Below are positions 43,914 through 52,176 of a stretch of DNA of 64,000 nt, one piece after another (position 1 is the stretch's first letter; each line of letters begins with the position of its first letter). Where the stretch lies: assembly GCA_964483465.1 (NCBI GenBank), contig CAZABG010000002.1, forward strand, positions 4,720 through 68,719. The letters run 5' to 3'. The translations under genes were made by a program, and so were the position numbers. Source of the stretch: CAZABG01 sp964483465 (GTDB taxonomy: Bacteria > Chlamydiota > Chlamydiia > Chlamydiales > Parachlamydiaceae). The notes under the pieces were generated by a model, which made no database searches, had not been told where the DNA came from, and saw only the letters and a list, made by a program, of their open reading frames with translations.

Positions 43914-45015
43914 AAATGCTTATGAAGAGGAGAAGAAATCCTTTCATCATAATGCGGCCTTTTCCGATCGCCATGTAAGAAAGGTCCAAGAGCCTTTGGA
44001 TCATCGTCTGCCTTACAGGCGCGATGTCGATCGTATCATCCATTCCAAAGCTTACCGAAGGTATGTCGACAAGACGCAGGTCGTTTATTTAGTGGATAAT
44101 GACCATTTAACTCACCGAAGTTTACATGTTCAGCTTGTCGCCCATTTCGCAAAAGGAATTGCAGAGATGCTAAAGTTGAATCTTGATCTAGTTGAAGCGA
44201 TATCGCTTGGTCATGATGTGGGGCATCCCCCTTTTGGCCATGAGGGAGAAGAGTATCTGGCTGAAATTGCAATTGCAAACGGTTTATCCCACTTTCAGCA
44301 TCCTATCCAATCCTGCCGCCTTCTCTCTATGATTGAACCATTGAATTTAGGTCTTAATGTTTATGATGGGTTTCTATCGCATGATGGAGCTATGGATGGT
44401 TCAAAAATAGAGCCGCATTTTGGAAAAACCTGGAAACAGTTTTATGAGGATATTGAAAAGAAGCGTAAAAACCCGTCCATGAGCGTGACGCCTGCAACGC
44501 TTGAAGGGGCGCTGGTTAAAATTTGCGATACCATAAGCTATGTCGGAAGGGATTTTGAAGATGCGATTTCCATCAAAATCATCGAAAGAAAAGACATCCC
44601 CGAAACGCCTGCCGGAAAAACCAATCGGGAATGGCTGACTTATTTTGCTCGCGATATATTAAAGGAAAGTTTTGAAAAGCCCTATATAACCATGTCAAAA
44701 GAGGCTTTTCAGGCTTTAAAAACTGTTAGAAAGTTCAATTTTGAAAAAATCTATACTCATCCTAAGCTTAAGACCGAGTCGGCAAAAATCAAGGAAAGCT
44801 ACGGCCTCCTTTATCAGCTGCTCATGAAAGACTGGAAGGAAAAAGGGGATCGCAGCCAAATGGCTACGAAATTCCTGGATTCTAAAAGCGAGGCCTATTT
44901 AGGCGGAACAAGCGATGTGGAAAAAGTCATCGATTATATCTCCGGGATGACCGATAATTATTTTGTGAGAACTTTAGAGAATTTAGTAATTCCGAAGAGG
45001 ATAAACTTAAATTGA
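43888..45015 (+). CDS. dGTP triphosphohydrolase-like HD protein
   Basis: 375 residues. The HD-domain metal ligands are visible: His in LTHRSLHVQL, His-Asp in SLGHDVGHPPFGHEGE and a late Asp in KICDTISYVGRDFEDA. RDVDRIIHSKAYRR is the DNA/substrate-site motif of deoxyguanosinetriphosphate triphosphohydrolases. These enzymes hydrolyse dNTPs to nucleoside and triphosphate. The start overlaps the upstream large ORF by 26 bases, and the stop overlaps the TsaB start as TTGA. Confidence 0.9.
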   Translation: MDFYEKVTKNAYEEEKKSFHHNAAFSDRHVRKVQEPLDHRLPYRRDVDRIIHSKAYRRYVDKTQVVYLVDNDHLTHRSLHVQLVAHFAKGIAEMLKLNLDLVEAISLGHDVGHPPFGHEGEEYLAEIAIANGLSHFQHPIQSCRLLSMIEPLNLGLNVYDGFLSHDGAMDGSKIEPHFGKTWKQFYEDIEKKRKNPSMSVTPATLEGALVKICDTISYVGRDFEDAISIKIIERKDIPETPAGKTNREWLTYFARDILKESFEKPYITMSKEAFQALKTVRKFNFEKIYTHPKLKTESAKIKESYGLLYQLLMKDWKEKGDRSQMATKFLDSKSEAYLGGTSDVEKVIDYISGMTDNYFVRTLENLVIPKRINLN

Positions 45016-45560
45016 TTTTATTTGTAGATACGGCTTTAAAAACTAATTATATAGCCTTGTATGACGGGGATAAGCTGCTAAAGCTGGCTTCGTTTTCCCA
45101 GGCAGATCAGCTAGTTGATCTGCTTCACGCTTTTAAACCTCCGCTAAAAGAGCTTACCGGGCTTGCGGTCGGGAAAGGGCCGGGTTCGTATACAGGTGTT
45201 CGGCAGGGGGTCATAGCTATGCAGGCAATGGCCTATTCACTGAATTTGCCTTTAACCGGAATCGGCTCCCTTGAACTTTTTAAAAGAGAGCCTAAAGAAG
45301 CGGTCATTTTGGACGCGCGGATTGGCGGTTTTTACGTTCTTCATGATGGGGGAGTGGAAACCATGACGAAAGAAAGGCTGTTTGACCTCCAAAAGTCTCA
45401 TACAAAGCTCTTTATAATGGAGCCGGAAGTTCAAGTTAAAGTGCCGGAGATTTCATTTGAAAATGCGGTTTTGGATATGGAGAGAATGGGAAATAAAATT
45501 GGGGGCATTAAGCCGGGCCCCATTGAAATCCTTTATTTGAGAAATTCTCCGTACGGCTAA
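45012..45560 (+). CDS. tsaB: tRNA threonylcarbamoyladenosine biosynthesis protein TsaB
   Basis: 182 residues. The ASKHA-fold start (ILFVDTALKTNYIALYDGDKLL) and KGPGSYTGVRQGVIAMQAMAYSL are the TsaB signature. TsaB forms the TsaBDE complex making t6A37 in ANN-decoding tRNAs. Start is TTG overlapping the previous TGA. The C-terminus is short (IEILYLRNSPYG, the usual 'P.YLR' ending). Same position as in Chlamydia, between lon and rpsU. Confidence 0.9.
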   Translation: MILFVDTALKTNYIALYDGDKLLKLASFSQADQLVDLLHAFKPPLKELTGLAVGKGPGSYTGVRQGVIAMQAMAYSLNLPLTGIGSLELFKREPKEAVILDARIGGFYVLHDGGVETMTKERLFDLQKSHTKLFIMEPEVQVKVPEISFENAVLDMERMGNKIGGIKPGPIEILYLRNSPYG

Positions 45561-45645
45561 GCGCTACTTAAGTGTAGAATTTAAAGCCGTGCTTTATTAT
45601 TATATGACCTTTAAACCCTAAAATTATTCATCAGGTGATGAGAAA

Positions 45646-45825
45646 ATGACTATTGTTAAAGTCCGTCCAGGCGAGCCCATCGATAAAGCTCTTAGAGCGC
45701 TTAAAAAAAGACTCGATAAAGAGGGTGTCATGAAGGCTGTAAAAGCGCACCGTTTTTACTCTAAGCCATCGGTACGTAAAAGAGCGAAGTCGAAACTCGC
45801 CTTGAAATACAAAAAGCAGCGTTAA
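45646..45825 (+). CDS. rpsU: 30S ribosomal protein S21
   Basis: 59 residues, normal for S21. TIVKVRPGEPIDKALRALKKR is the conserved N-terminus, followed by the KEGVMKAVKAHRFYSKPSVRKRAK helix and a basic end. It binds the 16S 3' domain and affects initiation. The order rpsU-dnaJ is the chlamydial arrangement. Confidence 0.95.
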   Translation: MTIVKVRPGEPIDKALRALKKRLDKEGVMKAVKAHRFYSKPSVRKRAKSKLALKYKKQR

Positions 45826-45849
45826 TACTGCCCTTTCTGTAGTTTATCC

Positions 45850-45871
45850 GCACGGAACATATATTCCGTGC
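45850..45871 (+). terminator. Hairpin after rpsU
   Basis: A perfect 8-bp stem (GCACGGAA / TTCCGTGC) around CATATA, followed by only a weak T-rich stretch. Probably an attenuator or processing stem between rpsU and dnaJ. Confidence 0.5.
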
Positions 45872-45906
45872 CACTCTTTATAACTTAAAAATTTTCGGGT
45901 CTTCTT

Positions 45907-47073
45907 ATGGCTGATTATTATGAAATTTTAGAAATCCCTAAAACTGCATCACAAGAAGAAATTAAAAAGGCTTACCGAAAAAAAGCCTTGATGTTCCATC
46001 CCGACCGCAATCCAGGCAATGCCGACGCGGAAAAAAAATTTAAAGAAATCTCTGAAGCTTACGAAGTTCTCTCCGACGAAAAAAAACGGTCCATGTACGA
46101 TCAGTACGGCAAAGACGCAGTCAATGCGGGTGCCGGCGGATTTGGCGGCGGCCAGCAAGGCTTCTCTTCTATGGAAGAGGCGCTTCGTACGTTCATGGGC
46201 GCATTCGGCGGTGGCGGCGGCGGCGGAGACAACATGTTTGAAAGCATTTTCGGCATGGGCGGCGGCGATTATGGCGATGGGGGAAGATCTCATCCCCGCC
46301 AGGGCGCAAGTAAGCGGGCTAATATCACGATTACGTTTGATGAGGCTGCAAAAGGGACGGATAAAGAACTTTCGATCACTAATTATGTAACATGCGCGAC
46401 TTGCAACGGTAAAGGCGCTGAAAGTGCTGCCGGTATCAAAAAGTGCAACCGCTGCGGCGGAAAAGGACAAGTATTTGAGCAGCGCGGCTTTTTCTCGATG
46501 TCAATGCCATGCCCTCAGTGTCACGGCGAAGGAAAGATGATTGTCGATCCTTGCAAAACTTGTCATGGTGAAGGCGTTGTCAAAGAAAAGCAAAGAGTAA
46601 AAATTCATATTCCTGCCGGCGTTGATAATGGCATGCGCCTTAAAATGTCTGGTTACGGCGATGCGGGACCGAACGGCGGACCTCACGGCGATCTATACGT
46701 TTTTATTACCGTCGAACCGCACAAAATGTTCCATAGGGAAGGAAATAATATCCTTTTAGACCTTCCGATTACTTTCGCGGAAGCGGCGCTTGGTTGCAAA
46801 AAAGACGTTCCGTCTCTCTTTAATCATACCGTTCGCATCACCATTCCGGAAGGAACTCAAAACGGTAAAGTCTTCCGCGTTAAAGCAGAGGGCTTCCCAA
46901 ATGTTCATGGTTCAGGAAGAGGTGATCTGCTTGTTAAAATCTTCGTCGAAACGCCAACGAAGTTAAGCCAGAAGCAAAAAGATCTCTTATCGCAATTCCA
47001 GGCGCTGGAAGATACACACAATACGCCTAACCGAAAAGGCTTTCTCGATAACCTCAAAGAACTTTTCGCTTAA
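45907..47073 (+). CDS. dnaJ: Chaperone protein DnaJ
   Basis: 388 residues. The J domain contains the HPD motif in MFHPDRNPG. A Gly-rich linker follows (FGGGQQGF, FGGGGGGGDN). The four CxxCxGxG zinc repeats are CATCNGKG, CNRCGGKG, CPQCHGEG and CKTCHGEG. The C-terminal substrate domain includes GDLYVFITVEPHKMFHREG. DnaJ delivers clients to DnaK. A GAGGC/GCCTC hairpin containing TATAAT (47086-47091) lies just after the stop and may be a promoter for the next gene. Confidence 0.96.
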   Translation: MADYYEILEIPKTASQEEIKKAYRKKALMFHPDRNPGNADAEKKFKEISEAYEVLSDEKKRSMYDQYGKDAVNAGAGGFGGGQQGFSSMEEALRTFMGAFGGGGGGGDNMFESIFGMGGGDYGDGGRSHPRQGASKRANITITFDEAAKGTDKELSITNYVTCATCNGKGAESAAGIKKCNRCGGKGQVFEQRGFFSMSMPCPQCHGEGKMIVDPCKTCHGEGVVKEKQRVKIHIPAGVDNGMRLKMSGYGDAGPNGGPHGDLYVFITVEPHKMFHREGNNILLDLPITFAEAALGCKKDVPSLFNHTVRITIPEGTQNGKVFRVKAEGFPNVHGSGRGDLLVKIFVETPTKLSQKQKDLLSQFQALEDTHNTPNRKGFLDNLKELFA

Positions 47074-47122
47074 ACAGCGGGAGGCTATAATGCCTCTCAA
47101 ATAAATAAACTTAGCAAGATTT

Positions 47123-48169
47123 ATGGATCCTCTTTTAGCTAATTCATTTCCCATTGCGCCTGTGGATGGCGAAAATATTCGCGTTAAATTGACTTCTAAG
47201 GCAGTAGAAGTGATTCAATCAATTGTCCTCGCTAATCAAAATAGTATGGCCAATTGTCAAAAGGAATTAAAACTGCTCGATTCCGGGGTTTTCTATCCTG
47301 ATGAGTACTACCGGATGCTTAAAATTCTCAATCAGCAAAGGCGAATTGATTTCCTTGTTACGAATGGCAATTTTTGGCATGGGTTTGCATCTCCCTCTCA
47401 TTTCAAAATGATATCTAAACCTAAAACTTGCGAAACTCCGACGGGAGTTATCGGATGTTGTTTTGTTTTAAAAGAAGGGGTTCTCGCATCGGATGCGCTT
47501 GCTTCATTGCGTCAGAAAACGTCTCTTATCGGGTGCGCGGAAGTCGTTCAGATTGCCTATTACGAAGCGATAAAACATGTTCTCGGTGAAGCTAAATTCA
47601 ATACTCTTTTTGCTTTCGATTCGCCTACACCTCTTACTCTTGGCCAATCTCGTTTAGTTGTTTCGCCTTTTGCTTTTTTAATTAAAGGGCTTCCTTCTAA
47701 AGGAAAGTTTAAAAAAGGGGATGTGGTTCAATTTAAAAATTCGCCCGTGTACAGCCTAAAAAACCCTACAGGAAGCGGATTTTCTTTTATTACGCTATGC
47801 TGCGATGATACTCTTGGAAAAGAGAGATTCACGACGCTCGGCTTAGATCCGAAAGGTTCGACGCATCAAGGCATTAAAGCGGCTTTGACGGAGGAATTCA
47901 ACAAGCCTTCATTAGGAACTACAGTTCTAACTGACGATGTAGCGAAATTAGTATTTACACCTGAAAGGCTTTCAAAAGTAAAAGAGTTAAAAAATGCGAA
48001 AATCTCGGCAGAACAACTGGAAGAGTTGCAAGGGGGAGAAGTTATGTTTCATGCCGAAATTGCGGCAGAACTGATAAACATGCTTGCATCTGCTCCTGCC
48101 GAAATAGGAAGGATCATTTTGGATACCTGGATTGAAACGCATAGCAAGCAATTAGCCGGCCTCCGCTAA
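47123..48169 (+). CDS. Tgl-like protein-glutamine gamma-glutamyltransferase homologue
   Basis: 348 residues. IGCAEVVQIAYYEAIKHVLGEAKFNTLF (136-163) aligns well with the active-site block of Bacillus Tgl (ECATAIVIIYYLALIDTIGEDKFNASF), placing the nucleophile at Cys138. GDVVQFKNSPVY matches the following GDCLYFKNPEF. Residues matching Tgl Glu187 and His200 are not obvious in SGFSFITLCCDDTLGKERF, so the triad may be altered. Tgl crosslinks Gln to Lys side chains in spore coats. There are no spores here, so a host-directed or envelope role is possible. It ends one base before the convergent flavoprotein gene. Confidence 0.6.
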   Translation: MDPLLANSFPIAPVDGENIRVKLTSKAVEVIQSIVLANQNSMANCQKELKLLDSGVFYPDEYYRMLKILNQQRRIDFLVTNGNFWHGFASPSHFKMISKPKTCETPTGVIGCCFVLKEGVLASDALASLRQKTSLIGCAEVVQIAYYEAIKHVLGEAKFNTLFAFDSPTPLTLGQSRLVVSPFAFLIKGLPSKGKFKKGDVVQFKNSPVYSLKNPTGSGFSFITLCCDDTLGKERFTTLGLDPKGSTHQGIKAALTEEFNKPSLGTTVLTDDVAKLVFTPERLSKVKELKNAKISAEQLEELQGGEVMFHAEIAAELINMLASAPAEIGRIILDTWIETHSKQLAGLR

Positions 48170-48170
48170 A

Positions 48171-49412
48171 CTAAAGACTTTCCTCGAATTCATGCACGTC
48201 ATAATCTTTCAAGTTTTGGTAGTAGAACGTCTTGTGCTTTAAAAAAATATCAATCCCGATCCCTCTTGCGAGACGGTTCGCTCCAATTCCGATACCCGGT
48301 ATGTCTCCTGCAATATTGCCCTGGCTTAAGGTGGCTCCATGATTGAAACAGTAAATGTTGTTGTAAGGTGTTAGTTCAAATGATTCTCCTAAATAGGGCC
48401 AGCTGAGCGCAAAAGGATATTTTTTCTTCTCTTCATCAGACATATGGTTTCCCCACATATCGATATCGAGGTCTTTCAAAAAAGGAACCTCTTTAACATC
48501 TACTTTGAAGCCGGTCGCAAAGAAAACAAAATCGTAATCTTTAGGAATAACATTACATTCGTAAAGAACGTTAAGATTGGAATATCCTTTAATTCTTAAA
48601 ATGGATTCAAAGGGAGGGGTCGATAATCCCTCAGCATGGGCTTCGGTAAATCTAAGTTTATCTTTATCGGATAAGAAATAGTATCCGAGCATGTAACCAC
48701 TATAAGCTGTCGCGATCCCTTTATTCACATTATTGATTTTCTTTCCGCGGCACATAAGGTCCACTTGAGCAGCGCCGGCTTCCAGGGCTGCGCCTGCAGC
48801 ATCAAGGCCAGAGGCTCCCGTACCCACAACAGCTACCTTTAGACCTTTTAGACGAGCAACATCATAAATTTCGGAAGTATGAATGTATTTATCGCGGGGG
48901 ATTTGATCGATCCAATCAGGAAAGTTCGGTCCGCCAAATCCGCTTCTTCCCGTTGCAATGATAACTTTTGAGGCTTCAATTAGAGATTTATCTGTTTTTA
49001 CTAATAGTTTGTCGCCTTTTACTTGGAGCTCTTCAACAAATTCCCTATTCAAAACTTCAAGTTCCAAAATTTCTCTAAGCCAAAAAAGGTATGCTTCCCA
49101 ATCTTCATTGGGGATCTTATAAAGCGTTTCCCAGGCTGCATCGCCTTTCGCTTTTCTGAAAAAATTTTCAAAACTGTACTCAGGAAATTGGATTGCGGGA
49201 CCAAGGAGCGTTTTTCCCGAACGAAGATGGCGCATTCTTGCGCTTGTAATCCACGGCCCCTCTTTTCCTTCTTCACTTTTGTCGATAAGAATTATCTTGT
49301 TTATGCCCAGTCGTTTAAGTTCAAAAGCGGCGGTAATGCCTGCCATTCCGGCCCCAATTATTACGATGGGTTTCATCTTATCTGGTGTCCAATCTTGCTC
49401 GAAGTGATTCAT
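48171..49412 (-). CDS. FAD/NAD(P)-dependent oxidoreductase (flavin monooxygenase-like)
   Basis: 413 residues. KPIVIIGAGMAGITAAFELKRLG is an N-terminal FAD-binding GxGxxG, and KVAVVGTGASGLDAAGAALEAGA is a second dinucleotide fold for NADPH. KVIIATGRSGFG and DFVFFATGF are the ATG motifs of class B flavoprotein monooxygenases and related enzymes. The fingerprint FxGxxxHxxxW of Baeyer-Villiger enzymes is not evident. A substrate cannot be assigned. AAGAGG precedes the ATG by six bases; ATG 49376 is an alternative. Confidence 0.82.
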   Translation of the reverse strand: MNHFEQDWTPDKMKPIVIIGAGMAGITAAFELKRLGINKIILIDKSEEGKEGPWITSARMRHLRSGKTLLGPAIQFPEYSFENFFRKAKGDAAWETLYKIPNEDWEAYLFWLREILELEVLNREFVEELQVKGDKLLVKTDKSLIEASKVIIATGRSGFGGPNFPDWIDQIPRDKYIHTSEIYDVARLKGLKVAVVGTGASGLDAAGAALEAGAAQVDLMCRGKKINNVNKGIATAYSGYMLGYYFLSDKDKLRFTEAHAEGLSTPPFESILRIKGYSNLNVLYECNVIPKDYDFVFFATGFKVDVKEVPFLKDLDIDMWGNHMSDEEKKKYPFALSWPYLGESFELTPYNNIYCFNHGATLSQGNIAGDIPGIGIGANRLARGIGIDIFLKHKTFYYQNLKDYDVHEFEESL

Positions 49413-49457
49413 TTAACCTCTTTCATAACCTCATTTGCTTGCTAAAATCGTCCTTTC

Positions 49458-49604
49458 TCCGTGGATTTTTATCGCTCTCTCTTGCCGACTCTATAAGAGT
49501 CGTCTCGTTCGTTTGATCCGAAACTACAAGTAGTTTCTAAAAATCGACGGAAAAATCACCGATTTTTTCAAACAAAGCAGGCTATTCAAGAGATCTATTC
49601 TTGA
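49458..49604 (+). promoter_or_regulatory. Multi-hairpin leader upstream of the efflux operon
   Basis: Outer arms TCCGTGGATTTTTA (49458-49471) and TAAAAATCGACGGA (49538-49551) pair and enclose two hairpins (GACTC-TATAA-GAGTC at 49487-49501; GAAACTAC-AA-GTAGTTTC at 49520-49537), forming a three-way-junction shape. A further AAAAATC-ACC-GATTTTT hairpin (49551-49567) and a TCAAGA/TCTTGA hairpin (about 49587-49604) follow. It lies between divergent genes. It could be a folded RNA or a DNA operator array controlling the efflux genes, or a mobile palindrome. Confidence 0.5.
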
Positions 49605-49627
49605 GTCTAATAAATTAAAAATATAAT
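49601..49627 (+). promoter_or_regulatory. Possible promoter of the efflux operon
   Basis: TTGAGT (49601-49606), a short 15-base spacer and TATAAT (49622-49627). ATG follows ten bases later with no Shine-Dalgarno. If this promoter is used, the upstream hairpins would be DNA elements rather than part of the mRNA. Confidence 0.35.
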
Positions 49628-49637
49628 TTATATTCTT

Positions 49638-51038
49638 ATGCGTTGGCTTCTTTTCATTATAATCTTGTCCAGCTGTCTTCGTCATCCAAGACCTGATGAA
49701 GAAGCAGTTGTCCCTGAGCCTGTGGCGTTTGAGATAGAAGAAAGAACGGCAAGCCCTCTTTTTCAGGAGCTTGATAGTTGCGAGCCATGGTGGTATAGCC
49801 TTTCTGATACTGCTTTGAAGGGTTACATAGAAAAAGCGCTTGAAAGCAATCCAAGAAGCTTAATGGCCGACGTTAAAGTACGCCTCACAAAGGCAGAGGC
49901 GCTCTTTTTTGGCGCAAAAATGCTTCCTGAAGTTGAATATTTAGCCGACATGACCAATCAAAGGCTAAGTAAGAATGGTATTTTTGGTCTTTTTCCAGGA
50001 GTTCCTTTTAACTTCAAACAATATGAAATGGGTTTTCAGTTTAATTATGAGTTCGATTTTTGGGAAAAAAATCAGAATAGGATGAGAGCTGCGCTTGGAG
50101 AGCACGAAGCTGCTTGGGCTGAACGTGAGCAGGCAAGACTCATTTTATCTATTTCTGTCGCGGATGCTTACTGGCAATACCTAATATTACGTCAGCGAGA
50201 AACGGCTTATGATAATATCGTTCAGTTGCAAACGAAGCTTGTAGAAATAGAAGAAGAAAAAAAGAAGCGCAATATATCTTCAAATCTCCAGATTCTCCCT
50301 TTAAAAGAGGCGCTTGAAAGTTACATAGCGGCTTTGCATAAAGCGCGTCAAAATAAAGACGCTGCTTATTACCAACTTCAAGCCTTAGTAAATCCTAATT
50401 TTGACGAGCCTATAGAAATAAAAGAAATTTGGGTAGATGACTATCTTCCTTTGCCGATTCCAACCAATCTGCATATGGATTTACTTCATCGCCGTCCCGA
50501 TTTAACTGCATTAAAATGGAAAGTGGAAGCAAGAGATAGAGAGCGTCTGTCCGCTCAAGCGGAATTTTACCCCGATTTTCAATTTTTGGGTTTAGTGGGA
50601 ATTCAAACGATTAGTCCCCAAAAACTTTTTAGGGGAGATAGCTTATACGGAAACTGGGGTCCTGCTGTTCATTTGCCTATATTCACTGGCGGCGCCTTAT
50701 CTGCTAACTATCTTGCCAAAGATGAACAAACCCTTCTTGCTATTTTAGAATATGAACAGGGAGTTCGTGACGCGGTTGCGGAAACGTTGATATCTTTAAG
50801 CGAAACCATTGAATTAAATGAAAGATATCAAGCCAATAGAAGAAGAGAAGAAGAGGCAACTCAATTTGAAACGCTAGTTATAGCTCGTCAAAAAAATAAT
50901 TTAGCGACCACGCAAGATCGTATTCGATCGGCGATAGAAAAATATCGTGCGCGTGATGAAAAGTTGAAAATGGAAGGATTCCTATTTAGAGGAATTCTCG
51001 ATGTTATAAGAAGTGTAGGCGGAAATTATCATGAATAA
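49638..51038 (+). CDS. TolC-family outer membrane efflux protein
   Basis: 466 residues. A lipoprotein-like signal (RWLLFIIILSSCLRHP, with Cys about residue 14) precedes an OEP domain of two repeated helix-strand units. WWYSLSDTALKGYIEKALESNPRSLMAD starts the first helix, and HLPIFTGGAL is the family's strand motif. It would form the outer membrane and periplasmic channel of the pump encoded downstream. The next gene starts inside its last codons (8-base overlap). Confidence 0.88.
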   Translation: MRWLLFIIILSSCLRHPRPDEEAVVPEPVAFEIEERTASPLFQELDSCEPWWYSLSDTALKGYIEKALESNPRSLMADVKVRLTKAEALFFGAKMLPEVEYLADMTNQRLSKNGIFGLFPGVPFNFKQYEMGFQFNYEFDFWEKNQNRMRAALGEHEAAWAEREQARLILSISVADAYWQYLILRQRETAYDNIVQLQTKLVEIEEEKKKRNISSNLQILPLKEALESYIAALHKARQNKDAAYYQLQALVNPNFDEPIEIKEIWVDDYLPLPIPTNLHMDLLHRRPDLTALKWKVEARDRERLSAQAEFYPDFQFLGLVGIQTISPQKLFRGDSLYGNWGPAVHLPIFTGGALSANYLAKDEQTLLAILEYEQGVRDAVAETLISLSETIELNERYQANRRREEEATQFETLVIARQKNNLATTQDRIRSAIEKYRARDEKLKMEGFLFRGILDVIRSVGGNYHE

Positions 51039-52176
51039 TCGGCGTAATCATGTTCTTGCGAGCATTACGATAGTAATTCTAGTTTTAGCTCTGCTGATAT
51101 TTTTATATTACCTTTTCTTTTTAAGACCTTATGTTACGACGGACGATGCTTATGTTAATGGGGATAGGATTTCGGTTTCTTCACAAGTTCAGGGAAGAAC
51201 AATCGCAGTTTATGTGAATAACGGTGACTTGGTTATCAAAGGTAAGCCGGTAGTACGATTAGATCCGACAGATTATCAACTCAGCTATCAAAAGGCGCTT
51301 GATCAGCTGGCTCAAACTTCTCGTGAAATAAGAAGATTGCAATCTCAAGTAAAAGAATCGACGGCCCAATTAGCAATACGTCAAGCGGAGCTAAGACAAT
51401 CAGAGTATAACTTCAGCAACCGTCGGGATCTGCAGTCGATCGATGCTGTCACGAACGAAGAAGTTAAGACAAATGAAACACAATTAAGTGCGGCCAAAGA
51501 GCAAGTAAACATCGTGCAGAGTCAATTGAACGCCTTGAAAAACTTGCTAGGAGAGGGTCCTATTGAAGAAAATCCTAAAATTCTGATCGCGGCAGACAAT
51601 GTGCGCGCAAGTTATTTGAATTTGATACGCTGCGAAATAGTTGCCCCTATTACAGGAATTGTTGCTCAACGGTCGGTTGAAGTGGGCGAGGCGGTTGATC
51701 CAAGAAGGCCTTTATTTGCTATCGTTCCGCAAGATACAATGTGGGTCGATGCCAATTTTAAAGAGATCGAATTAACCGATGTGCGGATAGGTCAGCCTGC
51801 GGAAGTTAAAGCGGATATCTTTGGCTCAGATGTTATCTATAAAGGAAAAGTGATTGGAATAATACCAGGTACGGGTGCTGCCTTTTCCCTTCTTCCTCCA
51901 CAAAACGCATCTGGAAATTGGATTAAAATCGTCCAAAGGGTTCCGGTAAGAATTTCGCTTGATCCGGAAACCCTGGAAAAATTTCCTTTACGTTTAGGCC
52001 TTTCGTGTAGAGTTTCTGTTAAAGTCACCGATACATCAGGTCCCTTTAATGTGGAAAAAGCCATTAATAAACCGAACAGTACCACCTCTGTCTATGAAAT
52101 CGATTTTACAGAGCTGAATCAAAAAATAGACAAGATTATCAGGGAAAATGTCAACGAGCAGCACACCTCAGCATAG
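51031..52176 (+). CDS. HlyD/EmrA-family membrane fusion protein
   Basis: 381 residues. One N-terminal membrane helix (ITIVILVLALLIFLYYLFFL) is followed by RPYVTTDDAYVNGDRISVSSQVQGRTIAVYVNNGDLVIKG, the EmrA/HlyD lipoyl and barrel entry. A coiled coil spans about 85-180. Then IVAPITGIVAQRSVEVGEAVDPRRPLFAIVP completes the lipoyl half. It links the inner-membrane transporter to the TolC-like channel. It overlaps both neighbours in one operon. Confidence 0.92.
   Translation: MNNRRNHVLASITIVILVLALLIFLYYLFFLRPYVTTDDAYVNGDRISVSSQVQGRTIAVYVNNGDLVIKGKPVVRLDPTDYQLSYQKALDQLAQTSREIRRLQSQVKESTAQLAIRQAELRQSEYNFSNRRDLQSIDAVTNEEVKTNETQLSAAKEQVNIVQSQLNALKNLLGEGPIEENPKILIAADNVRASYLNLIRCEIVAPITGIVAQRSVEVGEAVDPRRPLFAIVPQDTMWVDANFKEIELTDVRIGQPAEVKADIFGSDVIYKGKVIGIIPGTGAAFSLLPPQNASGNWIKIVQRVPVRISLDPETLEKFPLRLGLSCRVSVKVTDTSGPFNVEKAINKPNSTTSVYEIDFTELNQKIDKIIRENVNEQHTSA

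Noticed and set aside
45949..46470. 173-codon minus-strand ORF opposite dnaJ
   Set aside because: It mirrors the Gly-rich and J-domain sequence of dnaJ and has no motif of its own.
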